Shown piece by piece: positions 1 through 8,301 of a stretch of DNA of 64,000 bases (position 1 is its first letter; every line of letters begins with the position of its first letter). The translations under genes were made by a program, and so were the position numbers. Source of the DNA: Hydrogenophaga sp. (GTDB taxonomy: Bacteria; Pseudomonadota; Gammaproteobacteria; Burkholderiales; Burkholderiaceae_C); assembly GCF_025699295.1 (NCBI RefSeq), contig NZ_JAILWB010000026.1, forward strand, positions 1-64,000, in the 5' to 3' direction. A model generated the notes under the pieces. That model had not been told where the DNA came from, did no database searches, and worked only from the letters and a program-made list of their open reading frames with translations.

Positions 1-1
1 C

Positions 2-55
2 CTGTTGATGGTGCAGGTTCTGAACCTGCGAATGCCCGACGGGTTGCTGTTCTGA
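2..55 (+). CDS. 3' end of an unidentified protein (partial)
   Basis: The left edge of the window has a short open frame that ends in TGA at 53-55 and reads LLMVQVLNLRMPDGLLF before the stop. It is open to the window edge, so it could be the last 17 codons of a gene entering from the left, convergent with the MarR gene whose stop is at 92. The stretch is too short to identify a family, and chance openness is possible. A small hairpin (GACGC-AAGA-GCGTC, 80-93) lies in the 36-bp gap but has no T-run. Confidence 0.3.
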   Translation: MLMVQVLNLRMPDGLLF

Positions 56-91
56 AAGCGGCGGTCACCTCGGCGAGCCGACGCAAGAGCG

Positions 92-580
92 TCAGCGTCG
101 ACCGACGTGGATCGAATCCACCGTCTCCGCGTAACGCGCCAGGCCCTGCAGCAGCACCTCCGCTGCTTCAGGGCCGATTTCCTTCAGCAGTTCCCGTTCG
201 GCCTTCTTCACGGCCTTGCCGAAGGCCGCGAGCCATTCGCGCCCCGCGGCGGTGAACTGCACCGTGCGGGCGCGCTTGTCACCGGGGTCGACCTCGCGCA
301 CGACGAGGCCCAGCACTTCACACTGGTCGATCAGCTCGGTCATGGCGGCGTTGGTCATGCGCGCGCGGCGCGCCAGCTCGGTGATGCGGGTGCCATCAAG
401 GTCGAGGTGGCGCGTGAGATTCACATGCGAGAGCCGCGTCTGGGCGTGGCCGGCGGTGGCCATGAGTTCGAGCACGCGCGACTCGAAGCGGGTGACGGCG
501 TCGCCCAGCACGCGGCCCGCATTGACCTGGCGCCAGGCATCGGGCGCGGCGCGGCGGGGTTGTCGGATGTCGGCTTTCAT
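92..580 (-). CDS. MarR family transcriptional regulator
   Basis: A 162-residue winged-helix regulator. The recognition helix region lies at about residues 64-90, and the wing follows at 95-110 with the D-x-R motif (DKR, 101-103) that MarR proteins use in the beta-wing. Helical dimerisation segments sit at both ends. The gene is divergent from the FAD monooxygenase at 628, with 47 bp between start codons and a perfect palindrome in that gap. The usual reading for such a pair is that MarR represses the oxygenase until an aromatic ligand binds. The ligand cannot be read from the sequence. The ATG at 578-580 is the natural start because the coding pattern ends there and the shared promoter follows. 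Confidence 0.9.
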   Translation of the reverse strand: MKADIRQPRRAAPDAWRQVNAGRVLGDAVTRFESRVLELMATAGHAQTRLSHVNLTRHLDLDGTRITELARRARMTNAAMTELIDQCEVLGLVVREVDPGDKRARTVQFTAAGREWLAAFGKAVKKAERELLKEIGPEAAEVLLQGLARYAETVDSIHVGRR

Positions 581-610
581 GCGTACAATGATTTTGCTTA
601 GGTTGCCTAA
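560..610 (+). promoter_or_regulatory. Promoter and MarR operator for the FAD monooxygenase
   Basis: A sigma70-like promoter can be drawn on the plus strand: TTGTCG (560-565), an 18-bp spacer, and TACAAT (584-589). A few bases past the expected start of transcription is a perfect inverted repeat, TTAGG-TTG-CCTAA (598-610). A repressor bound there would block the monooxygenase promoter and sits just upstream of the regulator's own start. The promoter is inferred from matches to consensus; the palindrome is seen directly. Confidence 0.6.
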
Positions 611-627
611 CTAAATCGGAGACAAGG

Positions 628-2364
628 ATGATGACCCTGGAGCGGGCGCAGGCAGAGGGCCGGGATCTGGTGGTGGACGTGCTGGTTGCCGGTGCCGGGC
701 CTTGCGGCCTGATGCTGGCCAACGAGCTGGGTCTGCGCAATGTAGCCTGCCTGGTGGTGGATCCGAAGGCCACGACGGCCTTCAACCCCCAGGCCAACGC
801 CACACAGGCGCGCACCATGGAGCACTTTCGCCGCATCGGCATCGCGCAGAAGGTGCGCGCGATGGGGCTGCCGGGCGACCACCCGACGGACATTGCCTAT
901 TTCACCCGCTTCGCAAGGCACGAGCTGGCGCGCCTGCGCCTGCCCACCGCCGCGCAGGCGAGCGAGCAGGTCAAGACGCTGTCCGGCTCGTGGAGCGCGG
1001 CCGAGCTGCCGCACCGGGTCTCGCAGAAGTACGTGGAGGCGGTACTGTGCGAACACGCCGAGCAGCGCACGGGCCGGCGCATCGGCTTCGGCTGGCGGCT
1101 CGGTTCGTTCGAAGACACCGGCGACGCGGTGGTGGCCCAGGTCGCGCCGACCGCGGGCGGTGCGCCGGTCACGGTGCGCGCGCGCTACCTCGTGGGCGCA
1201 GACGGCGCGCGCAGCGGCGTGCGTGCCGCACTGGGCATCGGCATGGTGGGCGCGGCCGGCCTGCAGCGGCAGTTCATGGGCGGCAAAATGTTCGCGATCT
1301 ACCTGCGCGCGCCGGCCTTCTACCAGCGCTTCCCGCACGACATCGCGTGGATGTATGTGTCGGTCAACCACGAGCGGCGCGTGTTCATGGCCTCGGTGGA
1401 CGGACGAGGCGAGTTCGCCTTCCACGCCGCCGTGCACCCGCACGAGACACCCGAGGACTGGACGCACGACGATGCGCGCCGCATCTTTGCCGAGGCCAGC
1501 GGCATGGACATCGACATCGAGATCCTGTCCACCGGCACCTGGATCGCTGGCCACTCGCTGGTGGCCGAGCGCTACCAGCAGGGGCGTGTGTTCATCGCGG
1601 GCGATGCGGCGCACCTGTTCACGCCCACCGGTGGCCTGGGCTACAACACGGCGGTCGGCGATGCGGTGAACCTGGGCTGGAAGCTGGCGACCGTGCTCAA
1701 GGGTCAGGCCCGCCCTGCGCTGCTGGACAGCTACGAACTGGAGCGCCGGCCGATCGGGCAGCGCAACACGGCCTATGCGCGCGAGTTCGCCGATTCGGTG
1801 GGGCTGTTCGAAGTGACGGCCGCGCTGGAGGTCGATGGCACTGCAGGCGAGCGGCTGCGCGCGCAGGCCAGCGAGGTGCTGGGCGCGCATGTGCGCAAGG
1901 AGTTCAACATCCCCGGCGTGACCTTCGGGGAACGCTGCGACGCCTCGCCGCTCGTGTTCAGCGATCCGGCGGACGTGCCGCCCGACCAGGCCAACGAGTA
2001 CGTTCCTTCCACCCACCCGGGCGGACGCCTGCCCCACCGCTGGCTGCCGGGCGAGCGCTCGCTGTACGACCTGCTGGGTTTCGAATGGACGGTGCTGGGG
2101 CCCACGGGCCGCGAGGCCACCGCGCGGCAACTGGTGGACGCCGGCAACGCGGCCGGGCTTGATGTGAAAACGTTGATGCTGGACCCGGCCGAGGTGGGCG
2201 ATCTGCTGCAACACGGCCTGTTGCTGGTGCGGCCGGACCAGATGATTGCGTGGCGCGGCCACGAGGTGCCGGACGCGGTAGCCGTCTGGATGCGGGTCGC
2301 GGCTGGCACCGCGCGAGGCAGGGCTGGCCAGCCCGCAACCGCTCGGCGACCGATGAGCGGTTGA
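628..2364 (+). CDS. FAD-dependent aromatic monooxygenase (PheA/TfdB/MhpA family)
   Basis: A 578-residue group A flavoprotein hydroxylase. The Rossmann FAD motif GAGPCG is at residues 22-27, the DG motif (VGADGARSGVR) near residue 190, and the GD motif (GRVFIAGDAAHLFTPTGG) near residue 323. A C-terminal thioredoxin-like segment typical of the phenol/MhpA type follows, although the extreme C-terminus is arginine-rich and lacks obvious fold. Such enzymes use NAD(P)H and O2 to hydroxylate phenolic or other aromatic acids. The substrate is not evident. Two adjacent ATG codons (628 and 631) follow the GGAGA ribosome site at 618-622; 631 has the better spacing. The divergent MarR gene and palindrome suggest ligand-inducible expression. 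Confidence 0.88.
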   Translation: MMTLERAQAEGRDLVVDVLVAGAGPCGLMLANELGLRNVACLVVDPKATTAFNPQANATQARTMEHFRRIGIAQKVRAMGLPGDHPTDIAYFTRFARHELARLRLPTAAQASEQVKTLSGSWSAAELPHRVSQKYVEAVLCEHAEQRTGRRIGFGWRLGSFEDTGDAVVAQVAPTAGGAPVTVRARYLVGADGARSGVRAALGIGMVGAAGLQRQFMGGKMFAIYLRAPAFYQRFPHDIAWMYVSVNHERRVFMASVDGRGEFAFHAAVHPHETPEDWTHDDARRIFAEASGMDIDIEILSTGTWIAGHSLVAERYQQGRVFIAGDAAHLFTPTGGLGYNTAVGDAVNLGWKLATVLKGQARPALLDSYELERRPIGQRNTAYAREFADSVGLFEVTAALEVDGTAGERLRAQASEVLGAHVRKEFNIPGVTFGERCDASPLVFSDPADVPPDQANEYVPSTHPGGRLPHRWLPGERSLYDLLGFEWTVLGPTGREATARQLVDAGNAAGLDVKTLMLDPAEVGDLLQHGLLLVRPDQMIAWRGHEVPDAVAVWMRVAAGTARGRAGQPATARRPMSG

Positions 2365-2384
2365 ATCCGGGCGCCCAGTGAAAC

Positions 2385-2405
2385 GGTACCCGAGTGGGTA
2401 CCCGA
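2385..2405. promoter_or_regulatory. Inverted/direct repeat upstream of the solute receptor
   Basis: GGTACCC-GAGT-GGGTACC (2385-2402) is a perfect 7-bp inverted repeat with a 4-bp centre. The same stretch also contains the direct repeat GGTACCCGA (2385-2393 and 2397-2405). It lies in the 106-bp gap before the receptor gene at 2471. It could be an operator or a hairpin in the leader. No binding protein can be named. Confidence 0.4.
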
Positions 2406-2470
2406 TAGCATGGAAACCTTTCGTCACACATGCTGTGGCGCCTTGGCATTCCTCTTGCGCTGGAGCCCGA

Positions 2471-3628
2471 ATGATCCCCACGAAGTCCACCCCCCGAATC
2501 TCGCGCCGCGCGTTCACCGGCTTCGTTGCCGGTGCTGCGATGCTGGGCGCCCCCGCCCTCCGCGCCCAGTCGGGCAACCGCATCGTGCTGGGCCAGTCTG
2601 CCGCGTTCACCGGCCCGGCGGCGCAGCTGGGCATCCAGTTCCATGCCGGCGCCAAGCTGTACTTCGACCATCTCAACGCGCAAGGCGGCGTGGGCGGTCA
2701 GCGCATCGAGATCGTGCAGCTCGACGACGGCTACGAGCCCGACCGCTGCGCCGAGAACACCACCAAACTGCTGTCGGCCGACGTGTTCGCGCTGTTCGGG
2801 TACATCGGCACCCCCACCAGCCTGGCCGCGCTGCCGCTGGCCATCAAGGGCCAGACACCGTTCGTGGCGCCCTTCACCGGCGCCATGGGCCTGCGCCAGC
2901 CGTTCAACAAGCTCGCCTTCCACCTGCGCGCCTCCTACAACGACGAAACCGCGCTGATCGTGCGCCAGCTCACCAACCTCGGCCTGAACAAGATCGCGGT
3001 GTTCCACCAGAACGACAGCTACGGCAAGGCCGGCCTGGACGGCACCACGCTGGCGCTGGCCGAGCGCAAGCTGCAGCCAGTGGCCACGGCCACGGTGGAA
3101 CGCAACTCGGTGGACGTGGCCGCCGCCGTGGCCACCATCAACGCGGCCAAGCCCGACGCGGTGGTGCAGATCAGCGCCTACAAGTCGTGCGCGGCTTACA
3201 TCCGCGCCGCGCGCGCGGCCGGCTACGGTGGCACCTTCTACAACGTGTCCTTCGTCGGCACGCAGGCCCTGGCCGACGAGCTCGGCAAGGACGGCGCCGG
3301 CGTGGTGGTCTCCCAGGTGGTGCCCACTCCCTACAGCGCGTCCAAACCGATCACGCGCGAGTTCCTGGAACTGATCGGCAAGGGCGGCAACAAGGTGCAG
3401 CCGAACTTCTCCAGCATGGAAGGCTTCCTCTCGGCCAAGCTGTTCGCCGAGGGCCTGCGCCGCGCCCCGGGCAAGAACGTCACGCGCGACGGCTTCATCA
3501 GTGGCATGGAGGCCATCGGTGAGCAGTCCTTCGGGGGCTTCCAGATATCGCTCGGCCCGAACGACCATGTGGCCTCGCGCTTCGCCGAGCTCTCCATGCT
3601 CACGGGCGACGGCAAAGTGAGGACATGA
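2471..3628 (+). CDS. ABC transporter substrate-binding protein, Leu/Ile/Val (LivK) type
   Basis: A 385-residue type I periplasmic binding protein. It begins with a twin-arginine signal (PRISRRAF, RR at 12-13, followed by a hydrophobic run and cleavage near LRAQ at 30-33), so it is probably exported folded. The body has the family pattern: an early VLGQSAAFTGPAA segment, then alternating alpha/beta units with FIGTP-like and SMEGF motifs. Family members bind amino acids, short amides or aromatic acids and hand them to an ABC permease. No permease or ATPase gene is nearby, so this is an orphan receptor. The start at 2471 is chosen because it opens directly on the Tat signal; an upstream ATG at 2378 would add a nonsense leader. 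Its 3' end converges on the thioesterase with an 11-bp gap. Confidence 0.87.
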   Translation: MIPTKSTPRISRRAFTGFVAGAAMLGAPALRAQSGNRIVLGQSAAFTGPAAQLGIQFHAGAKLYFDHLNAQGGVGGQRIEIVQLDDGYEPDRCAENTTKLLSADVFALFGYIGTPTSLAALPLAIKGQTPFVAPFTGAMGLRQPFNKLAFHLRASYNDETALIVRQLTNLGLNKIAVFHQNDSYGKAGLDGTTLALAERKLQPVATATVERNSVDVAAAVATINAAKPDAVVQISAYKSCAAYIRAARAAGYGGTFYNVSFVGTQALADELGKDGAGVVVSQVVPTPYSASKPITREFLELIGKGGNKVQPNFSSMEGFLSAKLFAEGLRRAPGKNVTRDGFISGMEAIGEQSFGGFQISLGPNDHVASRFAELSMLTGDGKVRT

Positions 3629-3639
3629 GCCAGTAGCGC

Positions 3640-4113
3640 TCAGCGGATCGCCGCGTAGCGCTGCTCCATTTCCTGGCGCATGGCCTTGCGCAGCGCGGCC
3701 GCGGCGTGGCGGCGGTGTTCGTCGGGCGTGGCCGGCGTCAGCGGCGGCACGGGCTGGGGCTTGCCCGCGTCGTCCATGGCCACCATGGTGAAGAAGCAGC
3801 TGTTGACGTGGCGCTGCGCCTGCGTGCGGATGTTCTCCGCGATCACCTTGATGCCGACCTCCATCGACGAAGTGCCGGTGTGATTGACCGCCGCCAGGAA
3901 GGTGAGCAGCTCGCCCACGTGGATGGGCTGGCGGAACATCACCTGGTCCACGCTGAGCGTGACCACGTAGGACGATGCATAGCGGCTGGCACAAGCGAAG
4001 GCGACCTGGTCGAGCAGCTTGAGCACGTTGCCGCCATGCACCTTGCCCGAGAAGTTGGCGGTGTCGGGCGTCATCAGCACGGTCATGCTGAGCTGGTGTC
4101 GGGGCAGTTCCAT
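3640..4113 (-). CDS. Acyl-CoA thioesterase, hotdog fold (YciA/BACH type)
   Basis: A 157-residue single-hotdog thioesterase. The signature GKVHGGNVLKLLDQVA covers residues 23-38 and holds the family's conserved His26-Gly-Gly and the catalytic acidic Asp35. A charged, helical C-terminus follows. It should hydrolyse short- to medium-chain acyl-CoAs in the cytoplasm. It is the last gene of a minus-strand run (Bug receptor, sulfatase, SulP, thioesterase) and starts 31 bp after the SulP stop, so co-transcription is plausible, though the functional link is not obvious. Confidence 0.9.
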   Translation of the reverse strand: MELPRHQLSMTVLMTPDTANFSGKVHGGNVLKLLDQVAFACASRYASSYVVTLSVDQVMFRQPIHVGELLTFLAAVNHTGTSSMEVGIKVIAENIRTQAQRHVNSCFFTMVAMDDAGKPQPVPPLTPATPDEHRRHAAAALRKAMRQEMEQRYAAIR

Positions 4114-4144
4114 GGCGTGGGCCTCTTGTCTTGACGTGAGGGTG

Positions 4145-5836
4145 TCAGGCAGGGTCGGGTTGCGCTGCGGCCTCGGCGGCCTCGGCGGCCTCGGCCAGGG
4201 CGGTCATCGCCCGCAGGCCCTCGGCCTCGGTGCGGTACATGTGCAGGCGCGGACCTTCTTCCAGGTGGCCGGCCAGGCGCAGCACGTTCTCCACCGGCAG
4301 CTTGATGCCGACCAGGTGGAACTCGATGCGGCGGTCGTCGAGCTGTTCGCGCACGCGGCCGAAGGCCTCGACGCCGGTGGCGTCGATCCAGTTGATCGGG
4401 TGCGCAACCAGCATCACGTGGCGCGTGCCCGGACGGGTGGCCACGTGTTCGGTGATCGCGCGCTCGAAGCCGTTGGCGGTGGCGAAATCGAGCGCGGCGT
4501 CCATGCGCAGTGCGTACAGGTCAGGCGCCAGAGGATCGAGCTTCCACAGGTGGCGGTCGCGCAGGCTGCCGTCCGGATGCAGGCCGACTTCGATGATGCG
4601 CGGGTGCAGCCGCATGAACAGAAAGTGCGACAGCGCCATCAGCACGCCGGCCAGAACGCCCCAGTACAGGCGCGGCGCGGCCAGCACCGTCACCGCGAAG
4701 GTGACGCCGGCGGTCACGGCTTCCACGCGCGAGATCGTCCACAGCTGCAGGAAGGCGCGTGGCTTGATCAGGCCCATCACGGCCACCAGCACGATGGCCG
4801 CCAGCACGGCCAGCGGCACGTGGTGCAGCAGGGGCACGAACAGCAGCAGCGTGACGACGACCACGCCCACCGAAAACACGGTGGCCCAGCCGGTGCGCGC
4901 GCCGGCGTACAGGTTGAGCGCCGAGCGCGAGAACGAGGAACTGGTGGGAAAGGCGCCGCTGAACCCGGATGCCAGCTTGGCCAGACCCTGGCCGATCAGG
5001 TCCTGGTCGCGGTCCCAGCGCTGGCCTCGCTGGCCGCTGTCCACCTTGGCGCTGGAGGCCGTCTCCAGGAAGCTCACCAGCGTGATCACGAGCGTGGGCA
5101 GCACCAGCTGGCCCAGCGTGCGCCAGCCCGGCCAGTCGGGCAGGTAGAGGGCCGGCAGGCCCTGCGGCAGGCTGCCGATGACCGCGCCGCCGCGCGCCTC
5201 GAAACCGGTCACCGCGCTGAGGGCGGCGCTGGCCACCACCACCGCGAGCACGGTGGGAAAACCCGGCCGCCAGCGGCGCGCGAGCACCAGCAGCGCGAAG
5301 CTGACCACGCCGAAGGCCAGCGCGGGCCAGTGAATCTGGAACTGCGGCAGCGCGTCCCAGTCGGCGAAGCCCAGCAGCGCGGGCAGCTGCGAGGCGATGA
5401 TGAGCACGGCCGCGGCCTGCGTGAAGGCCATGAGCACGGGTGAGTTCACCAGGTTGAGCAGCCAGCCGAATCGCACGAATCCGAGCACGATCTGCAGCAG
5501 CCCCGATAGCAGGGCCAGCCAGACCGCCAGCGCAATCCACTGCGCGCTGCCGGGTTCGGCCAGGCCGGTGAGCGAGGCGCCCACCAGCAGGCAGGTCAGG
5601 GCGGTGGGGCCGACGGACAGGCGCGGCGAGGCACTGAACAGCACCGCGATCAGCGCCGGCAGCAGCGAGGCGTAGATGCCCGTGACCAGCGGCATGCCGG
5701 CCAGCGCCGCATACGCTACGCCCTGGGGTATCACCATGAGACCCACCGTGAGCCCGGCCATCGCCTCGCCACGCAGCAAGGCCGCGTCAGGGCGCGGCCA
5801 GTTCAGGAAGGGCAGCAGGCGTTTGGCGCGGGACAT
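4145..5836 (-). CDS. SulP family anion (sulfate) permease with STAS domain
   Basis: A 563-residue SulP/SLC26 transporter. The N-terminal 400 or so residues are a string of hydrophobic helices with family features near the start (MVIPQGVAYAALAGMP, then GIYASLLPALIAVLF). A cytoplasmic STAS domain follows at about 440-550. In the STAS loop the sequence reads DATG, where many STAS domains have a phosphorylatable D-S; the Thr may or may not substitute. Bacterial SulP proteins move sulfate, bicarbonate or dicarboxylates. The directly upstream sulfatase (27-bp gap) favours sulfate here, which is inference. The C-terminus has a low-complexity Ala/Glu tail encoded by a short repetitive GGCCTCGGC stretch around 4170-4195. 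Confidence 0.9.
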   Translation of the reverse strand: MSRAKRLLPFLNWPRPDAALLRGEAMAGLTVGLMVIPQGVAYAALAGMPLVTGIYASLLPALIAVLFSASPRLSVGPTALTCLLVGASLTGLAEPGSAQWIALAVWLALLSGLLQIVLGFVRFGWLLNLVNSPVLMAFTQAAAVLIIASQLPALLGFADWDALPQFQIHWPALAFGVVSFALLVLARRWRPGFPTVLAVVVASAALSAVTGFEARGGAVIGSLPQGLPALYLPDWPGWRTLGQLVLPTLVITLVSFLETASSAKVDSGQRGQRWDRDQDLIGQGLAKLASGFSGAFPTSSSFSRSALNLYAGARTGWATVFSVGVVVVTLLLFVPLLHHVPLAVLAAIVLVAVMGLIKPRAFLQLWTISRVEAVTAGVTFAVTVLAAPRLYWGVLAGVLMALSHFLFMRLHPRIIEVGLHPDGSLRDRHLWKLDPLAPDLYALRMDAALDFATANGFERAITEHVATRPGTRHVMLVAHPINWIDATGVEAFGRVREQLDDRRIEFHLVGIKLPVENVLRLAGHLEEGPRLHMYRTEAEGLRAMTALAEAAEAAEAAAQPDPA

Positions 5837-5863
5837 GCCCTGATCGTACTTGGCGCAGCCCGT

Positions 5864-7195
5864 TCAGCGTTGTGGCATGTCCTTGGCGGAATAACCCAGG
5901 CTCACCGTGGCGTCGGCCGGAATCGGCGGCACGGTCTCGTTCCACGCCAGCCATTGCGCGCGCATGCGCTCCAGCCGCTCGGGCTCGCGTGTGGCGAGGT
6001 TGGCGCGTTCGCGCTCGTCCTTCGCGATGTTGAACAGGTATTCGTGGCCATCGACCTGCAGGTACTTCCAGTCGCCCTCGCGCAGGGCGCGCTGGCCGCG
6101 GTGGTTCATGCGCCAGTAGAGCGGTCGCTCGAAGCGCCGCGAGGGATCGCGCAGCACGTCGAGCACGCTCACGCCGTCGATCGGCCAGTCCGGGTGCGGC
6201 TGGCCGCCGCCGGCTTCGAGCAGTGTGGCCGACCAGTCCATGGTCATGCAGTGTTGCGTGCTCACCGTGCCGGCCGGGATGGCTGCGGGCCAGTGCGCGA
6301 TCCAGGGCACGCGGATGCCGCCTTCGGTCAGGTCCATCTTGCCGCCCACCAGGGGCCAGCTGTCGGAGAAGCGCTCGCCGCCGTTGTCGCTGGTGAAGAC
6401 GACCAGCGTGTTCTCTTCCAGCCCGTGCTCGCGCAGCGCGGCCATCAGCTTGCCGATGCCTTCGTCCATGTGGTGGATCATGCGGCGGTAGGTGTGGATG
6501 TCGCCGCCGTGCAGGTGGAACAGGTTCTTCGCCACGTCGGGCGCGACGTGCGCGTCGTCGCGCGTTTCCCAGGGCCAGTGCGGCGCGGTGTAGTGCAGGC
6601 TGAGAAGGAAGGGCTTGCCGGCCTTCGCGTCGGCCGCGCGCTGGTGCACGTGGTCCACCGCGCGCTGCGAGAGCACGTCGGTGAGGTAGCCCACCTCGTG
6701 GTGCTCGTCCTCGTCGATGTAGAGGTCGTGCTCGCCGCTGGACGAGCAGTGGGTGAAGTAGTCCACGCCACCGGCCATGATGCCGAAGAACTCGTCGTAA
6801 CCCGAGCGGCGTGGCCCGAACGCCGGCGGATAGCCCAGGTGCCACTTGCCGATGAGGGCGGTGTGGTAGCCCGCCTCCTTCAGCAGCGAGGGCAGGGTCG
6901 GCACCTCGGGCGGCAGGCCCAGCGTGGTGCTGCCCCTGCTGCGGGCATTGATCGGCTCTTCCATCGCACCGCGCAGCCGGTACTGGTAGCGCATGGTGAT
7001 GAGCGCGAAGCGCGTGGGCGAGCACACCGGGGAATTGGAATAGCCCTGGGTGAACTTCATGCCGCCGGCGGCCAGCCGGTCGATGTGCGGCGAGACCGCG
7101 CCGAAGTCCGCTTCGCGCCCGCCGTAGCAGCCGAGGTCGGCGTAGCCGAGGTCGTCGCAGACGATGTAGATGATGTTGGGACGTTGCGTTGTCAT
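5864..7195 (-). CDS. Type I sulfatase (arylsulfatase A-like)
   Basis: A 443-residue alkaline-phosphatase-superfamily sulfatase. The metal-binding DD is at residues 14-15 (IVCDDLGYADLG). The formylglycine signature C-S-P-T-R is at 58-62, so Cys58 would need oxidation by a formylglycine-generating enzyme encoded elsewhere. GKWHLGY and the late TSDNGG motif supply further active-site residues. No signal peptide is visible, which suggests a cytoplasmic enzyme acting on imported sulfate esters. The start (ATG at 7195) is chosen because the family's conserved first strand begins six residues later; open sequence continues far upstream but overlaps the receptor gene. It sits 23 bp after the Bug receptor and 27 bp before SulP. 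Confidence 0.9.
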   Translation of the reverse strand: MTTQRPNIIYIVCDDLGYADLGCYGGREADFGAVSPHIDRLAAGGMKFTQGYSNSPVCSPTRFALITMRYQYRLRGAMEEPINARSRGSTTLGLPPEVPTLPSLLKEAGYHTALIGKWHLGYPPAFGPRRSGYDEFFGIMAGGVDYFTHCSSSGEHDLYIDEDEHHEVGYLTDVLSQRAVDHVHQRAADAKAGKPFLLSLHYTAPHWPWETRDDAHVAPDVAKNLFHLHGGDIHTYRRMIHHMDEGIGKLMAALREHGLEENTLVVFTSDNGGERFSDSWPLVGGKMDLTEGGIRVPWIAHWPAAIPAGTVSTQHCMTMDWSATLLEAGGGQPHPDWPIDGVSVLDVLRDPSRRFERPLYWRMNHRGQRALREGDWKYLQVDGHEYLFNIAKDERERANLATREPERLERMRAQWLAWNETVPPIPADATVSLGYSAKDMPQR

Positions 7196-7218
7196 GCAGG
7201 CATTGATCTGGAAAGGGC

Positions 7219-8184
7219 TCAGGGCTGGTAGCCCGATTTTTGTACCACGGGGGCCCACTGTGCGCGGTAGGCATCGAGCATGGCGCGCGTCTGCGCCGGC
7301 GAGGCCGCCACCGGGGCCATGCGCGCCTCCTGGAAGCGGCGCACGGTCTCGGGATCCTGCATCACCTCGCGGATGGCATTGCCCAGCTGCTGCACGCGGG
7401 CGGCGGGCATGCTCGCGGGCGCGAAGAAGGCGTTCCAGCCGTCGGCCGTGATATCCAGGCCGGCTTCGCGGAAGGTCGGGATGCCGGGGGCGAACGGCGA
7501 GCGTTTCGCGCTCGAGACCGCGAGGATGCGGATCTTGCCCGCCTCGTGCTGGGGCAGGAGGGTGTCGAAGGTGTCGAAGGCCATCGGCACCTGGCCACCG
7601 ATGAGGTCGGCCGCCAGCGGGCCCGAGCCCCGGTAGCCGACCACCTGCGCCTTCACGCCGGCCTTCTCGCCCACCATCAGGCCGAAGAAGTGCGGCAGGC
7701 TGCCGGTGGCGGGCACGCCGAAGTTGGCTTGCGCGGGGTTGGCCCGCAACCAGGCGAGCAGGTGGTTGAGCTCGCGCACCGGCACCCCGGCGCCCACGGC
7801 CACGCCAAACTCGTAGCTGCTGGCCTGGGCCACCGGCTGGTAGTCCTTGTCGGGGTCGTAGCCGGTGTCCTTGAACACCAGGGGCGCGACCACCATCACC
7901 GCCGGATTGCCCAGCAGCAGCGCGTTCTGGTTGGGCGGGGTGTTCTTGACCTGCTGGGCGGCGAGCCGGCCGCCGGCACCGGTCTTGTTTTCCACAATCA
8001 CGGTGATGCCGAGCTTCGGGCCCAGCTTGTCGGCTACCAGACGCGCGACCCGATCGGTCGAGCCGCCGGGCGCGTAGGGCACGACCAGGCGCAGCGGGCC
8101 CTCCAGCGGCTGGGCTTGCGCCGGCAGGCCGACGCAGGTGGCAAGGGAGGCGGTAGCAAGCAGCAGGCGTCGGCGGGTCGTCAT
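7219..8184 (-). CDS. Bug family (TctC) tripartite-tricarboxylate-type solute receptor
   Basis: A 321-residue extracytoplasmic receptor. The signal peptide covers about residues 1-24, with cleavage after AQA; the RRR at 4-6 resembles a Tat motif. The Bug signatures follow: LRLVVPYAPGGSTDRVAR, the VENKTGAGG loop, and late IPTFREAGLD. Bug proteins bind carboxylates and related small anions and are massively expanded in Burkholderiales, usually without their own TctAB permease, as here. As first gene of the run ending in the sulfatase and SulP permease, it may capture an organosulfate or its parent acid; that is inference. Confidence 0.92.
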   Translation of the reverse strand: MTTRRRLLLATASLATCVGLPAQAQPLEGPLRLVVPYAPGGSTDRVARLVADKLGPKLGITVIVENKTGAGGRLAAQQVKNTPPNQNALLLGNPAVMVVAPLVFKDTGYDPDKDYQPVAQASSYEFGVAVGAGVPVRELNHLLAWLRANPAQANFGVPATGSLPHFFGLMVGEKAGVKAQVVGYRGSGPLAADLIGGQVPMAFDTFDTLLPQHEAGKIRILAVSSAKRSPFAPGIPTFREAGLDITADGWNAFFAPASMPAARVQQLGNAIREVMQDPETVRRFQEARMAPVAASPAQTRAMLDAYRAQWAPVVQKSGYQP

Positions 8185-8243
8185 GGCGTGTCTCCTGGAA
8201 GGTCCATCGTCCGGGTGTTCCCGGTGCGGCCCACCATGCTATG

Positions 8244-8280
8244 CAGTGACAATCAATTGCAGAAATCAATCATTGCGGGT
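8244..8280. promoter_or_regulatory. AT-rich divergent control region with a near-repeat
   Basis: The 117 bp between the Bug gene and the MarR gene contain one AT-rich island. It carries AATCAATTGC (8251-8260) and the related AATCAATCATTGC (8264-8276) as near-direct repeats. This is the likeliest place for a MarR operator controlling both directions. I could not draw a convincing -35/-10 pair. Confidence 0.35.
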
Positions 8281-8301
8281 GTTTTCCCTGAGAGTTGTTC
8301 C

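Noticed and set aside
607..2676. Long open frame on the minus strand across the monooxygenase gene
   Set aside because: It is an antisense shadow of a high-GC gene: no family motifs, Arg/Ala/His-rich composition, and the plus-strand gene has clear FAD motifs.
1958..3994. Minus-strand 678-codon open frame across the receptor and thioesterase genes
   Set aside because: Its coding pattern has no recognisable domain and it overlaps two well-supported genes.
5864..8269. Sulfatase as an 801-residue fusion protein
   Set aside because: The extra N-terminal part is the Bug receptor gene read in another frame; the true start is at 7195.
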